Origin: Ditylenchus dipsaci
Lineage: Eukaryota; Nematoda; Chromadorea; Rhabditida; Anguinidae
DNA: 64,000 nucleotides
Reading direction: 5' to 3'
Assembly: GCA_004194705.1 (NCBI GenBank)
Contig: SADC01001184.1
Location: 868,001 to 932,000 of the forward strand
In this document: piece after piece, positions 12,306-45,233 of the stretch
Position numbering within the stretch: the stretch's first letter is position 1
Layout of the letters: each line of letters opens with the position of its first letter
The notes under the pieces: generated by a model
Seen by the model: the letters and a program-made list of their open reading frames with translations, nothing else
Told to the model about the DNA's origin: nothing
Databases searched by the model: none
Position numbers and translations under genes: made by a program

Positions 12306-12851
12306 TTAAGGGAATCTTAATTAAAAAACTTATGATCATTTCAAATCAGCTGGAAGATATAAGGTCCATCCTGTAGTTTCACCACTTTGCTCGTTAAATT
12401 TGTCTCTGTATAATTTTTTGCGTGAAATTGTACCTGCGTTTAATTGGGTATTAATATTTACATAGAATTTTTTTAGCGCCACTACATTGTGTTCAAGGAC
12501 TCCTGGTTATGAACAATCATTGTGGACAGAGACACAGGTCTCTCATCTTTATTTGTAGCAGCAGACATGATGGATGCCCGGAAATACCACTAGAATTATG
12601 CTCTTTCTTCTTTATTTCCTGTGCATTTCGGGTTGAAGGTAAACATGCGGTCAAGTTGTTATTCTATGCGTTCGCCTTCTCGAGTTTAAAGTTAAATTGA
12701 AAGATTTTTCAAACTTTTTCTTTTGAATTTTTATAAATTCTGATTTTCGTGATTTAAATTTTTTAATTTGGACTATTCTTAAAACTTAAGTTATAGCCTA
12801 AGTTGTCACATTTCATCAGTAAGTACGGCAACTTGGGTTATTCCAAAAATT

Positions 12852-13282
12852 GCATGGCTGTAACTGAAACACGCACCAAAATACTGATTTCCCGCAGTAA
12901 ATACATAAATAAGAGTATTTCTCAGTGTTTTCCAAATGGTAAAATTTATTTTTTTGGATCAACATGTAGCCCTAAATCTCTTATTTCTAATGAGCCAACA
13001 ACTGGCTCAATTTGATGTGTGAAAGTGAGAGATCAAATGATTTTGAAAAACGTGAAGTAGTTTCATAAAGATGCATTTTCCTCAATTTTTTTCAAACACA
13101 TTAAGCCAGTTGATAGCTCATTCGAAACTAGAGATTCAGGGCTACATGTTGATCAAAAAAAAATCTTACAAGTTAGAAAACACTGAGAAATACTCTTATT
13201 TATGTATTTACTGCGGAAAATCAGTAATTTAATGCGGGAAATTCGTATTTTGATGCGTGAAATCAATTTCAGCCAAAATGCA
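12852..13282. repeat. Palindrome with ACATGTAGCCCT centre arms
   Basis: Left arm text AAATAAGAGTATTTCTCAGTG and GATCAACATGTAGCCC recur inverted at 13150-13200, giving arms of about 180 bp. A fragment of the same family recurs near 58395-58440. No clear target duplication. Confidence 0.65.
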
Positions 13283-16200
13283 TACAGAAACCTTTTCCTG
13301 TAAACAGATTCAAATTCTTTTCTTTTAGTCACTGAAAGTTTCAAAACAAAAAGTTCAACCTTTTCTCTAAGCGGATTTTCTTATGCAAGCTGTTTGGTAA
13401 TAAAAAAAAAGAAAAGGAGTTAACTTTTGTGAGGATTCACTACCAAAACTAGCAAAACGAGTTCTACTACAAAAGAAGATTACAGATTCAAAGATGTGTT
13501 TAGCGAAAATGGAGGCAATTTCGGCTGAATTCCCTGTGTGATTGAAAGTGAAGACAAGCATAAAGGCCAATTTTAGCATAATTGCTTTTCCAGAAACATT
13601 GGGTAATTGGCATCGCAAGACCACCTCCCCTTTTCCAAGGTGTGATACGCAATAATTATAAGTTAATCCACTACTTTCATGCGTCTCTAACCAGTGAAAT
13701 CGGACAGTAGGTTGAATATTAGAGGTCAACCATTGTTTCTGTATATTGCCTTGACCCTTGCCTTCCTATTATAAAATACCTTGTTTTTGGAATGGCAGTT
13801 GAGGAATTTTTTTGGCCTTTTTCAATATAAATAATTATCCAATTCATTTTAGATGTAAGCCGGATCTAGTACTCAGAAATTATTTTATTTTTTGCTTTTC
13901 ATCATCTAATAACAGCTGATTTGATTAAGTATAAAGAATGTTGATGTGTGCATCGGTCTAATATTTTATAGTAAAAATCATAGTCTTTCGGTTGATTTGT
14001 TTGATTTAAATTTTAACTAAAATGCATCAAGTTGAAACTGATTCTGGTCAACTTGAAAAACAGCATTTTAAATTGGCCTTTAAATTTATTACTCCGTATA
14101 CAAATTTCAGTCTCTTACCAGTTCAGAAAAAAACTTCAATGAAATTATTTTTTCCAGAAAGTGAAGTGAAGTATATTTTAAATGAAATATATTTAATCCG
14201 AAATATATGTCTAAAATATGATTTATATATTTTAAAAACAAATATACTAAGTTTGACTTTACTATTGTATTTACATTTACTTTATATTTACTATCAATAT
14301 AATATAATCTGAATTCTGACATCACAAAATTATCTAGCACTGGCGCTTGCTGTGGCTTACTACTGCTATCCTACATTTCTGTATGATTTTTCACCTATTA
14401 CCTTCATGCATTCCAAATTTCACATAATATTTCCTAAAAGGTGACACATATTTTCATTCTTCTTTTCCCAAATCTGCACAATGCATGCATATTTACCCTC
14501 TCTAATCCTCCTCTCCCTTCCTCCACATAGACTTTTTGATTGCAAAAGAAGAAGAGCTTGGATAATTCCTGTGCACCTGAATTTGCACGTTCCGAAACAC
14601 TCACACAAAAAATAGGAGGGGGTCGACGAAATAGATCCCCCTCTCAATTACCACTTTAAAAAAGAGGAAGAATGGAACAGGAGAAGAACAAGGGTGGTCG
14701 GCGAGGGGAAGGGTGATAGCAGGGACAAGCCACTCTAGAAACACACATATCCCTTTGATTCTTCTTCAAAAAACTCCTCTTGTCTCATTTGCAGTGCCAT
14801 CCACAAGGGTAGGGGGAGAATAAGAAGAGTCATTTCTCTGGTGCACCCGCCGATTGATCCAAATTTGCGATAGGTTTATAGGCTGACCTTGACTTGGTTT
14901 ACCTTCTCCTCACCCAGAATTACCTTTTTGGTTTAACTTCTAGCTCTGAACTTGTTGTATAGGTTTTAATTGGAGTAAATCAATAGTTCTTTGAGTTAGT
15001 CAAATGGATTAACTTATATCACTTGTTGAACTAGTCAAGTCTAAGGTAGCCCAAGTGATCAAAAGACAGCTTGTGATTTTTTAAACCTGTTTTTCGTGAT
15101 TTTCAAAATTGTCCTACAGATTTCTTTTTTCTGCTTTGTTAGATAAAAAGTATCATGTATCACGTAGGTAAAGCTCGATTATTCTTACTATGTCTTGTTC
15201 AGTCAGGTAATAAAATTTTCTGTTGCATTTATTGCATTTAGGGTGTGCAGGATGCTTTTTTTAAATAAGCTTTGTTAGATAACCGACTCTATTTTAAAAG
15301 ATTTTAAAGCTAAATCGCCTAATAATCTGGAAATCTACCAAAAAAGTCAATATCATAAGAGAATTAACTTAAAAATTTCCTGAATGTGGTTTGGATAATT
15401 CAGTGACATTAAACACCAGCTGCACTAGCCCGTAAGAACCCCACTCTGCATCAAATTGCCCAAAAATCAACTTCCGAAAATTTAGGAGAGCAAAAATTAG
15501 TTAAAAACAAATCCGACTATGCAAAAATTAATAGCGAATTTCAAATTTCGACTTCTTCAAACCAATCAAGCTTAGCCAAACGTCCTTATTATGTTTCTCA
15601 TGAAACTTTTTTACAATTTTGGCCGAAACCCCAAACTTTTTTAGTTATTTTGTTGGTTTACAGAAGCCGCTGACGAAAATTTTAAAAATAACCGAATTTT
15701 CTCGACTGACACAGGAGTGCACCCACCCTATAATTACTTCTTCGGGTCTGCTTCCTACCCTAAACTTATTAATGTTGCTGTATAGGTTTTGATTGGACCC
15801 AATCAATAATACAGTGGTCTTGTTAGTAGTCAAATGGATTAGCTTATTTTCTTTCCCTGCTTCTCCCTGTAGAGTCAGTGAAGATGTCAGAGAACTGACC
15901 AGCCAACTAGTTAGACTCCCACTATTACTCCTTCGCTTCTCTTTCTAGCCATATGTTTTTGTTTATTTTTACAGGCAGAGCTCCCTATTGTGGGGATGAC
16001 TGCAGTAAACATCGCTGAAGACAACTTTTTTGGTGTCATTGTCTCTTTGTTGCAGGTTCTTCTGGGTGAAAAGTTATTTTTTAGTGATACTTTAGTGAGT
16101 TTTTGGTACAAAAATTTTATTTATTTACTTTCTATAATGCATATTTTGGCGCTACTTGGATATACCCTCCCAAATCAACTTTTTTTATAAGTGTTTCCAA

Positions 16201-17985
16201 ACACCTTATATTGACCTAAAATGGCCTTAGGAGTTCAAAAAATACATAATTTTTAAGTTCTGGCCCAGAAAATTGAGCTTTGGGACTACCCAAAATTACC
16301 TATTTTGACCATTTTTAAAGGATCTAAGGCTGTATTGGGGTGGGCATGGACCAAAACTGGCCAATTTTGGACAAAAAATAGATGTTGAGCATAGTTTTGA
16401 ATACTGGGGCCTACCGCATAAATAAACTCTGGTATGCATATTTTTTCATGCATCCAGAGTCACTTTCGAGTGATTTGTGTCTAAGGTATGTGGCTGTGCG
16501 CATCTCAACTCCTAGCTCCCAAGCCCCCTTAAGGAGCGCAGGGGGCTTGGTTGGTTAGAGATGCGCGCACTCACTTAGATTAGACATAATTCCAAGCAAG
16601 AATCTTGATCAAAAATGCATTTAGAGCCTGTTTTTGTTGAACCACGTGTTGAAAAACATGGTAAGGCAGGTAAAAAGTCGACGCTACTATGACATACCCT
16701 TACGAATCGATTTATGAATGTTTCCTAAAAGATTTCAAATGAGTTCTTGTAAAATTACGAAGCAAGATTACTAGATAAGATCTTTCGACCCGAATAGCGA
16801 ATAAACCCCCAATTTTTCTTTATAAACCCCTAATAATTAATTGAGCATCAATATATTTTCCAAAACCCGGAAAAAGTGCGTAAAAAAGTTTTTAGTCCCG
16901 GCTAACATACGCTAACCTACCGAATCAGAACTGATCTTAGAACCTAAATATGTATTCTTATACCTAAATTTTGTACTGTTTAACAAATGCTTGAAATTTA
17001 CACGCGTTGCAAATCTCCTCTTTTTACTTTATCAGCTGACTGAGTGCAAGCTTCTAATGTACCTAAACAATCGGTTGAAAGTTTTAAACAACTGTCGAGC
17101 TTTTAAAGTAAATTTGCAAAAGTGGTTTTTCTATTTTCGCGAGATTCGGACAAAAGCTTTGTTGTGAACTTGTTTTGCTAGAAAGTCTCTTATCCTTCCT
17201 GCTGCTATGCAAACCACTTGATTGTTGTAGAATAATAACAAACAACCACAATGTCTTCTTCTTCCTTTTGCAGCACCAAAAGGTGTCTTGCCTGAACATG
17301 GATTGTAGGGGTTTAAAGAGAGGCTGCTGAGATTCCGTCTTCTTTCATATTGTTTGCTGCTAGACCATCACCATCTTAACACTCAAAATTATCGCCTTAG
17401 TTGAATGGAATAGTTCATTCTGAACAATTATTTGTAGGATATGAGTGAAATTTTAGAGACTTATCTCAGCCCTACTAAATAATTTAATCTTCAACATTGC
17501 TATTGCACCTTCTTGCTAAAATTTAACGGTCGAAATACCAGCCCTTGATTTTTTTACTTTTCTATTTATATTGAATGTATTACGTCGAGGTTCACAGGTC
17601 TTTATGTCAAAATAAGAAGGTTTAGAAAAACAGCAGGCGAAAATCAGATTCCTTGCGATTTTCGGAACCAGACTCATGAATCACGTTTGGCAAAGCCTTC
17701 AAAAATCAGACTGAAAAGAGTGTCGTAACCTAAGCGGGAACGAACTTGAGGGGTGTCTGTTTATCGATGTTCGACTGTAGCTGGCTTTTTATTCATAATT
17801 TTCTGACCAAAACAATATTTTTGCATAAAATTAATCCCCAACATTTTAGAGAATGAACCTTTGCAGATGCGTTAACTATTCTAAAATTTATTCGAGTACA
17901 AGAAGATGACAAAAGCTTTTAAAGAGATTGTCTTTGCAATCACTTGATTCTACTTAGAGAGCCTTTAAATCAGAAATTCTAAATT
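13283..17985. other. Intergenic region, no recognised gene
   Basis: I find no conserved exon here. ORFs at 14022-14312 (plus) and 13367-13729 (minus) are AT-rich and match nothing I recognise. A solitary TTCGACTGTAG end of the TA-flanked family lies near 17770. C/T-rich stretches near 14490-14830 have no coding signal that I can defend. Confidence 0.5.
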
Positions 17986-18130
17986 ATGAGTTTTCTTCGA
18001 CACCGCTGCCAAAACGTTTTAATATAAATTTAATAATTATTGCTTTTATTTACTTCTTATTCTGCTTTTGCTCAACCACTGCTCAATTGAATCCAAAAAA
18101 TGGTTGTTTTGAAGTTGAGCCTCAGAAAGA
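17986..18130 (+). other. Possible signal-peptide exon of the receptor phosphatase
   Basis: An ATG at 17986 opens MSFLRHRCQNV. After a one-base frame change in the T run near 18020, a strongly hydrophobic stretch follows (IIIAFIYFLFCFC) and then STTAQLNPKNGCFEVEPQ, which looks like a cleavable signal peptide and a mature N-terminus. It lies just upstream of the first FN3 exons on the same strand. No clear splice donor follows, so this is tentative. Confidence 0.3.
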
Positions 18131-18482
18131 TTAAAGTTATCATAGAACAGTTTAGCAAATGATGTGCCTTTCAAGTTTGATGCTCAACAGTCTCTCGTTG
18201 ATCATTTGTCAACAACACAAGTAGGGCTTTAACTATAAATGGTGTATGTGGGAATTAAAAAATTCGCTGTAAATTGACATTTATAAGCAAATTTTTGCCT
18301 TTTGCCATCTCTGCTTGTTCATGTAATAGCATAGTCTCGCGTTTGACAAAATTTATAAAAATCCCCAAAATTTATCAGTTGAGATTCCCAGTAAATTGTT
18401 GGCCCCACTTAAAAAGACACGAACGAGATTTTAATTCAATTTTATAAAGTTGGCCTGTCACTTAATTTTTCGGTCTTTTTAG

Positions 18483-38423
<19,941 letters not shown>

Positions 38424-39791
38424 AAATCTTATATTTTGCAAATAATTTTCTGTGTTTTTCAATGTTGTATCTGCTTGATACCGTCAAATTTCAACTTACT
38501 TGTGAAATTTAAAAAATCATACTATATGCTGATATAGCGATTGTCGTCCTCACGGAAAATGCTCTCCGCTGAATAACTTATGAGAAAGGCATTTGATATA
38601 AGCCATTTTTATTTTGTCGAAAATCCGGGTGACTTTTTGATTTTGTATCCGATGCAATATGTAATTGATATTAAGATTATATTGTAAGATGAACATGAAT
38701 AAAGAATTAATCCTATTAATTTTGTCACTATACACTATTCGCAGATGAAATTTTTCACACATGCAGCAGATCTTACGGCATTAGTATACCTAAGCTTTGC
38801 TTATATTCTCTTTCGAATAAAAAAGATATTGTCAAAGCAATAAAAATTTATGGCTAAAATAAAGCGTCCGTTAAGGATGCCGCACCCTGTACAATGCAAC
38901 AACTGCGGGGATCCTTCATTTTACAATTCTTTCTTTATTTTCAGCAGAAGCTTGTTTGGATGCGTGACTACTTGCAGAGAGTTGACATGTTTTCGAATAA
39001 CTTGCTAACAGAATAGATTTACTGGGTAGGTTGGAAGCCGACCGATTGAGAGAACTTTTCAAATAAGTTGCTCACCAAAAATGACAATTCAAGCCCGAAA
39101 ATCACTCTATGTCAAAAACAATTTTTGAATTCACGCCATTTTGTGTGTGTATTCTGTTTTATATATGGATGAAGGAAAATAAATGATATTTAGCAATAAT
39201 TTGCGCAAACTTTATATCTTTTAATGGATTTTCAACAGCCCGGGCATAAGGTTACCCCAAGACGACATAAGGTTACCGCCCCATTTGAGTGCAGATGTGA
39301 ATTTTTGAAGTGTTTTCTGGTCAGACTGACCATAGCTCAAAATATTTTTCACAGCTTATTTAGAGAGAACCATTTAGACTAACCTGCAAGACCAATTTGA
39401 GATTCTTAACAAAAAATGCATTTTAAGCCTCCTCTTGTCTATTTTTGAAAGGTGGGATACGTCTCGAAATGCCCCGAAATTTTCTGAGCCATTCAAAAAA
39501 ATCGTTGGACCTCGGGCTTAAATTAGACAAAACACGGTAAGAAAATAATTGTGGGCCATTTTTCTAGACATAGTATGAAGAAGAAGCAGGTTGCATTAGT
39601 ATCTCAAAAATATTCAAAAACATCTTAAGAGAAAATAAAAAATATCACAGGTTTATAATAACTAGTTTTTGCAATTTCTGTTACAGAAACTTGAATCAAA
39701 GAAAATCAGAGTCTTGTTTTTGCATCACATCCTTTAGTGTTAGCGTCATTAAATGTTTGTAAAATAACATAACTTTATTATTATTTTAGAA
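38424..39791. other. Intergenic spacer between phosphatase and BRAP
   Basis: 1.4 kb with no recognised exon. A GCACCCTGTACA fragment near 38881 resembles the end of the 29802-type element. TTATTATTATTTTAG abuts the BRAP start. Confidence 0.5.
38698..38703 (+). terminator. Candidate poly(A) signal of the receptor phosphatase
   Basis: AATAAA 275 nt after the stop codon, in an AT-rich 3' region. Other AATAAA copies lie near 38816 and 39178, so the used site is not certain. Confidence 0.35.
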
Positions 39792-42700
39792 ATGTCTTCA
39801 GCTCCGACAAATCCCTTACTCAGTGGTCCAGTCATCGAATCAAGTTTATTTTTATTTCAATTTTTCATTTTCATAATAAGCATAGTATTCAGTTCCTGAA
39901 AGCAAAAAATTTGCTTACGGCAACCCGTTCGTAGAAAAAATCGGCGGAGTGCTGTATTTTTACAACAAAAGGTATTCTAGGAATCTCAAAACTATTTTTT
40001 AAATGGATAGTTGCAGCCCGCCAGACGAGTTATTAATAGATGGATGTTGTATGCTGTGTATGATTGGTGTTCCTGCCTTTTTTACTTGCAGGGAACTGAT
40101 CAATTTCGTTTCTTCAATGGGCAAAGATATTAGCCAAATGAAGGTAAACATTATCAAGCTTGACTTTATATATATTGACTATTTAAAGATCATTCGAGAC
40201 GAAACACCCAACCAGTATATGGTGGTTATAACTTTCAAATTGCCGGTAAATTAGTTATATTAGGCAAAGACAATTTTTTTTAAATTAGATTCATGCGGCT
40301 GAATTCTACGAACAATTCAATAACAGTGAATTCAATTCTATAGAGGCGGAAAAGTGTAGATTGTTATTTGTAAAGCGACTTGAAATGGTTTGGATAAATC
40401 AATTTTTTATTGTTCGAATGGGTTTTTTGTGTTTGCAGGCTTCAGAAGAAACTGAAGAAAGTCTTCCATGTGATGCTCTAGTAAGATAATTTGTATTTAT
40501 ATACTGCCCACAAAAAATCTTTTAAAATCTAAGAAGCATGTTCAATTTGTAAAGCTGTTTGAATGAGCGGACACACACCGACTCTCATACAATACAGTCT
40601 ACTCCCGATACAACACACTCCGGGACCGGCCATTATCAATTTTCGAGAGTATCATTTTTCCGACGAAAATCAGCCAACTTCTGGGTTACTAACGAACTTT
40701 ATTCAACATTCAGTAACATAACAATTGTTTTTAAACAATCAGGAAACTTTTGCGAGTCTACATTTACGCGAGTTTGCGTTCTTAAAAAAAAAGTTTGCGT
40801 TCTTAGGACCATACTTGTTGATGCAAATGAAAATTTGGCAAATTCAAATGTGCACGGGACACTTCTCTTTCGTCTCTTACTTTACTCTTTTGAGTTGCTC
40901 GAAATAACTCCTAAGAGTAGAGTGCGACAGAAAAGAGAAGTGTCCCGCGCGCATTTGAATTCGCTAAATTTTCATTTGCAACAACAAGCATGGTCCTTTA
41001 AGTAAAAGTGCGTTTTTCAAGGACCATGGTTTTTGCGCGCAGTGGCATGGTCAAAATTTGAATTGGCGGGGACACTTCTCTTTCGTCTCAAACTGTACTC
41101 TTTGGAGTCATTTCGAACGAATTTCGGTCATGACGCTGCGCTCTAAAAATAGTAAAAAGCGATGCGAAATTTTTAAACCGCCGGTTTTTTTTGGCGCTGG
41201 CGTTCATTCTCAAAACTGCCATTGTTTGCATACTTTCAAAGTCAAATTATGGCCTATCTTTATTACATGGCTCCATCCCACTATCTGTTGCCAAAATATT
41301 CCTTGGTCTTCCTGTTGTTTTTTCTTGAAAAATGCCTTGGTCCCCCAGTTAATTATGGTTATGATAACACTGGGGTTATGGTGATTAGGGTGATTGTCGT
41401 TAACATGATCACCTTTACAATGATCACCTTCGAACCAAGGCATTTTTAAAGAAAAAACAACAGAGGGGAGCAAGGCATATTTAGGCAACAGATAGTGGGA
41501 TAGAACCTATTACATCCATGCCTAAGAAACATCTAAAAAACACTATACCTTAGCATAACATTTAGGCTGAACTGCCAACATGTTCAGTTTGTCTTGAACG
41601 AATGGACGATGGTATTTTGACTATTTTATGCAACCATTCCTTCCATGCAGACTGTCTTTCTAAGTGGACTGATACAAGGTGTGTCTGTCCTAATATCTTA
41701 TTCTCTAAAAAAAACTAAAAATTTGCAGTTGCCCTGTGTGCAGGCACACACAAACACCTGAACTTGTTCCTGATCAATGGTATACCAAAATTAGCTCTTT
41801 TTTAATTTTTCGGAAAATTCAGTTGCTCTGATTGTGGTAAAACAACAGACTTATGGATGTGCTTGATTTGTGGAAACATTGGGTGTGGAAGATATGCCAA
41901 AGCTCATGCTTACAAGTACTAAACACTGAAAATTCATATTTTTATGGTACAAGTATGTGTCATTTCAGTCATTATGAGAGCACATCACATATTTTTACCC
42001 TACAAGTAGGAGGAAAGCAAGTTTGGGATTATGCAAGTGACAATTTTGTACATAGGCTTATTCAAGTAAAATATTTTTTCATCCTTTTGTGAAAAGTGTA
42101 GTTTACCCGAAAATTTAGGATTCTACTGATGGAAAAATGGTTGAACATCAGGGAAATTCCTTAGATGATGTGAGTTTTTTCGTTTCAAATGACCATAATT
42201 TTTTAAAGAAAACAGAAAGCACAAAAAAATAATTTTACAAAATCGAAATTGTTTGCTGCTGTTTTATTTTTTCAATTAAATATAAAACTAAGTAAACAAA
42301 TTTTACGTGCACTTAGTTTTAGTATTTAATGCGTAACTTCAAATAGGAACTCAACTGTGGTAAATGCTTTAATTCTAGAGGAAAGACAATGAAAAAATAG
42401 ATGCCATACAGTTGGAATATACCTACCTTCTCACAAGCCAATTGGAAAATCAACGCCTTTATTTCGAAGAAAAATGAGGGAAGTAGCAGAGCGAACTGCG
42501 GAGTCTGACAAATTGGCTAGATTAAAGGTAACTAACCCAATTTTCGAGCCCGTCCCACAAAGAGGAAATTTTTCGTCTCAGGCTTGGCCGCTATGTTGAT
42601 TTTTTTAAAAAAAAAAGGATAGGGTAGGGCAGCGCACTGTAAATCGGACTCAAATATGTTTCTCAGAGCTTTTAAAATTAGTACAAATATGTTTGAGTTC

Positions 42701-43867
42701 GCCCTAATCTACAATGACCTACCCTGCGCCATAGCCGAAAAATAAAAATTAATAAAAGTTTTTATCAATCTTTTGTATTCAGATCTCACATCTAGAGACT
42801 GATTTACAAGCTACAACTTCTGAAAATGCTGAACTTAAAGAGGTGGGTTTTTACCTTTCATTTGAATTTTCACCTACCAAAATTCTATTTATTACAGGAG
42901 TTGTCAAAAGTTAACACTGCCAAAACGCAACTAGAAAAAAGCTTCAGTTAACACAAAAGAAGCTAGCAAAGACTCAGAGCGATTTGGAGGAAGAGAAACA
43001 AATGGCGGAACTTGTTCGTAAACATAAAGAGGTAACAAATCCTTCTTTTTCTTAAATCGGAGGATCACTCTTGCGTCATAATTGATTTGGATTAGCTTAC
43101 CCACACAAAATTTTGTTTTCCGTCTCTCACATTTCTGCGTTTCACACAAATCCGAAGCTGTAAAATATAAAAAATTTAGTATACAGTCGACTCTCGATAC
43201 AACGCCACCCAGAAATGGACCGATTTGGTCAGCTTTGACTAAAATTCAGTCAAGTGAACCCTCGATATAACGCCGCTTTGGGCCGGTCGCAAGGGATGGC
43301 GTTATATCGAGAGTTGACTGTATTTGTACCCTGCTGTAGAAATACCACATGAAAATATAAATTTTGATTTAATGTTCACCTCCAAGCCCTCTCCCCTTAA
43401 CCTAATTTTGTAAAAATAACATATGTGGATACGGATATATCTAGAGAGAACGCTAAATAATAAAATTTCAGCTGCTCCTTTGTCAAAAAGAAGAACTAGA
43501 AAGTTTGAGCAAGAAGGTGGGGGTTTTTTCAGTTTCAATTACAAAAATATTATATCTAAAGTTTTGCAGAAAATCTCTGGTTTGGAAGAACAAATAAGTG
43601 TAATTTCTTATTTTTATTCAGAAAACGGTCAAAAAACTATTTTGTACAAATTATTCAGGACTTGATGGTGCATTTTGAATTCCAAGAAAAGTTAAAGCAA
43701 GAAAAAGTCACTCAAGAGGTTTGCTTAGGAATCTGTTATTTTTTACACATTTATTCGGGCTATTCCAGGAACTAGACGAGAGTCAAGTTGAACTGAAAAT
43801 GGCTGAATCATCATCTTCCACACACAAAAAATCACATAAGCGTGGGAATAAAAAGTCTGTAGGATAA
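39792..43867 (+). CDS. BRAP: BRCA1-associated protein (RING E3 ligase, IMP/BRAP2)
   Basis: A cytoplasmic ubiquitin ligase that tunes Ras/MAPK signalling. Exons: 39792-39843, 39893-39971, 40011-40143, 40189-40245 ([17 protein letters not shown], the BRAP RRM-like domain), 40289-40387, 40439-40480, 41566-41678 and 41729-41779 ([29 protein letters not shown]), 41823-41915 and 41969-42065 (UBP zinc finger: [37 protein letters not shown]), 42119-42169, 42379-42527 ([16 protein letters not shown]), 42783-42842, 42898-43031, 43472-43516, 43570-43599, 43659-43718, 43769-43867 (Lys-rich tail, TAA). Domain order matches the family: RRM-like, RING, ZnF-UBP, coiled coil. Two exons lose frame by one base in A runs (42470-42474 and 42935-42940); one added A in each restores the coiled coil. 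The short N-terminus lacks the extension seen in vertebrates. Confidence 0.95.
40481..41565. other. Repeat-filled BRAP intron
   Basis: A 1.1-kb intron holding a solitary CAGTCTACTCCCGATACAAC end (about 40594) of the TA-flanked family, an inverted pair around CGGGACACTTCTCTTTCGTC / AGAGAAGTGTCCCG (about 40855-41095), and a CTTGGTCCCCCAG palindrome fragment (about 41330-41450). No exon seen. Confidence 0.55.
43184..43320. mobile_element. TA-flanked pogo-like MITE
   Basis: Ends CAGTCGACTCTCGATACAAC and the inverse ending GAGAGTTGACTG, with TA at 43182-43183 and 43321-43322. 137 bp, in a BRAP intron. Confidence 0.85.
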
Positions 43868-45233
43868 TTAAGCAATTTTGATAGTTGCTTTTCAATGTGT
43901 ATATATGTATGTGTATATTTTGTAATTTAACAAAACTTTTGCTAACTAATTCATTTTATCAAGAAAATAATGAAAACATTTAGAACAAAACAATGCTTTT
44001 CGGACTTTTATTTACATACATTATAGCAAAAACAATTTTTCGTACAAACTGAAAATTTCATAAGTTCGGGTATAGTGGCAGTTTAAAGATACTACAGCAA
44101 TATTATTGCTACAAAATGCTCTTTTTATTGTGAAGATTTTAAAAGTAATGCTTGTAGGACAGTAAAAAAATAGTGAGATTTATTGATAGAACAAGTTAGC
44201 TGGGCAGGCAGACTTGATGTTTTTAATCAAATACACGTAATACAATTTTTTGCATCCATTAAGAAGTTTTCGAAATCATCAAAAATTAATTTTTTTTCGC
44301 TAAAAATCCAATTTTTTATTTTTGAAATAAAATTTAGTCGAACTAAAAATATGTCTTCTTTCACAGTAGCTTTATTGCTAGATTTGAGCGTCATATAATC
44401 CAAAATAGTGGCCAGGGGTGAAAAAACTCTCAGGCATTTAAATACTTTGAAGCTTTGGATCGGGTTGATCTTTTGGGGGTTTTTTCACCTCTGACCGCTC
44501 TTTTAAATTTTATCAGCTTTTAGAACAATCTTTTTACTATGCATGTTTATAGTCATTTTGTAGACCGCAATGTCCTCGACAGAGAATAAAATTTAAAAAA
44601 AACATTCTTTTACAACTTTTTCTGAGATAGGGCTGAAAAACCAATTAAAATTGGCCGGAACTAAGGCGGCTGACTTGACGATTTTTCATACCGTGTACGA
44701 AAATTTTTGGTCGTATTCACCCAATTTTTTCCCCAATTGCACTAGTCATAAGGTCTTCTACAACTTGTAAAAACCGCATCTCACTCACTAATCTAAATCC
44801 TGTATGTCTAAAACAACAGCTCGAGAGTGTTCCTTGTTAGTCAACTTTTTCAATATAAAAATTGCTGGTTTTCATTACTATCAATTGATACTAACTACCT
44901 GAGAAATCCTTCAGCTAAACTTGTAAGCCCCATATTTTTTGTACCTTTACAAGATTAAAGCGATAAAGATGTGATCATTTTAAAAGAGGTATACCCATGT
45001 CCGTCAAAGCAAATATTTCATTTTCAATTGAGGTTTATGCTTAATTTTCAAAATAGCCTCGAAAATTCAATTTTGGCAAATTTACGTAGACGGGTGTGGA
45101 TATACCTCTTTAAGGAAAAAACGTTTAACGAAATTGGCAAAATTTAACAAAAAATTAGTTAAATTGAAGAACCTAATCCACATCATTCTCTATTGCCAAA
45201 TATTTGAGAAGGGTATGCGCCGACACATACTTT
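43868..45233. other. Spacer between convergent BRAP and the membrane-protein gene
   Basis: 1.4 kb, no recognised gene. Near 44972-45115 an inverted pair AGAGGTATACCCATGTCCGTC(-like) / GACGGGTGTGGATATACCTC suggests one more small palindrome. Both genes end here, so both 3' UTRs must lie within it. Confidence 0.5.

Noticed and set aside
13367..13729. 120-aa minus ORF between RPL35A and the phosphatase
   Set aside because: No conserved motif, no supporting exons, and a first ATG-like codon only by alternative start. Treated as chance.
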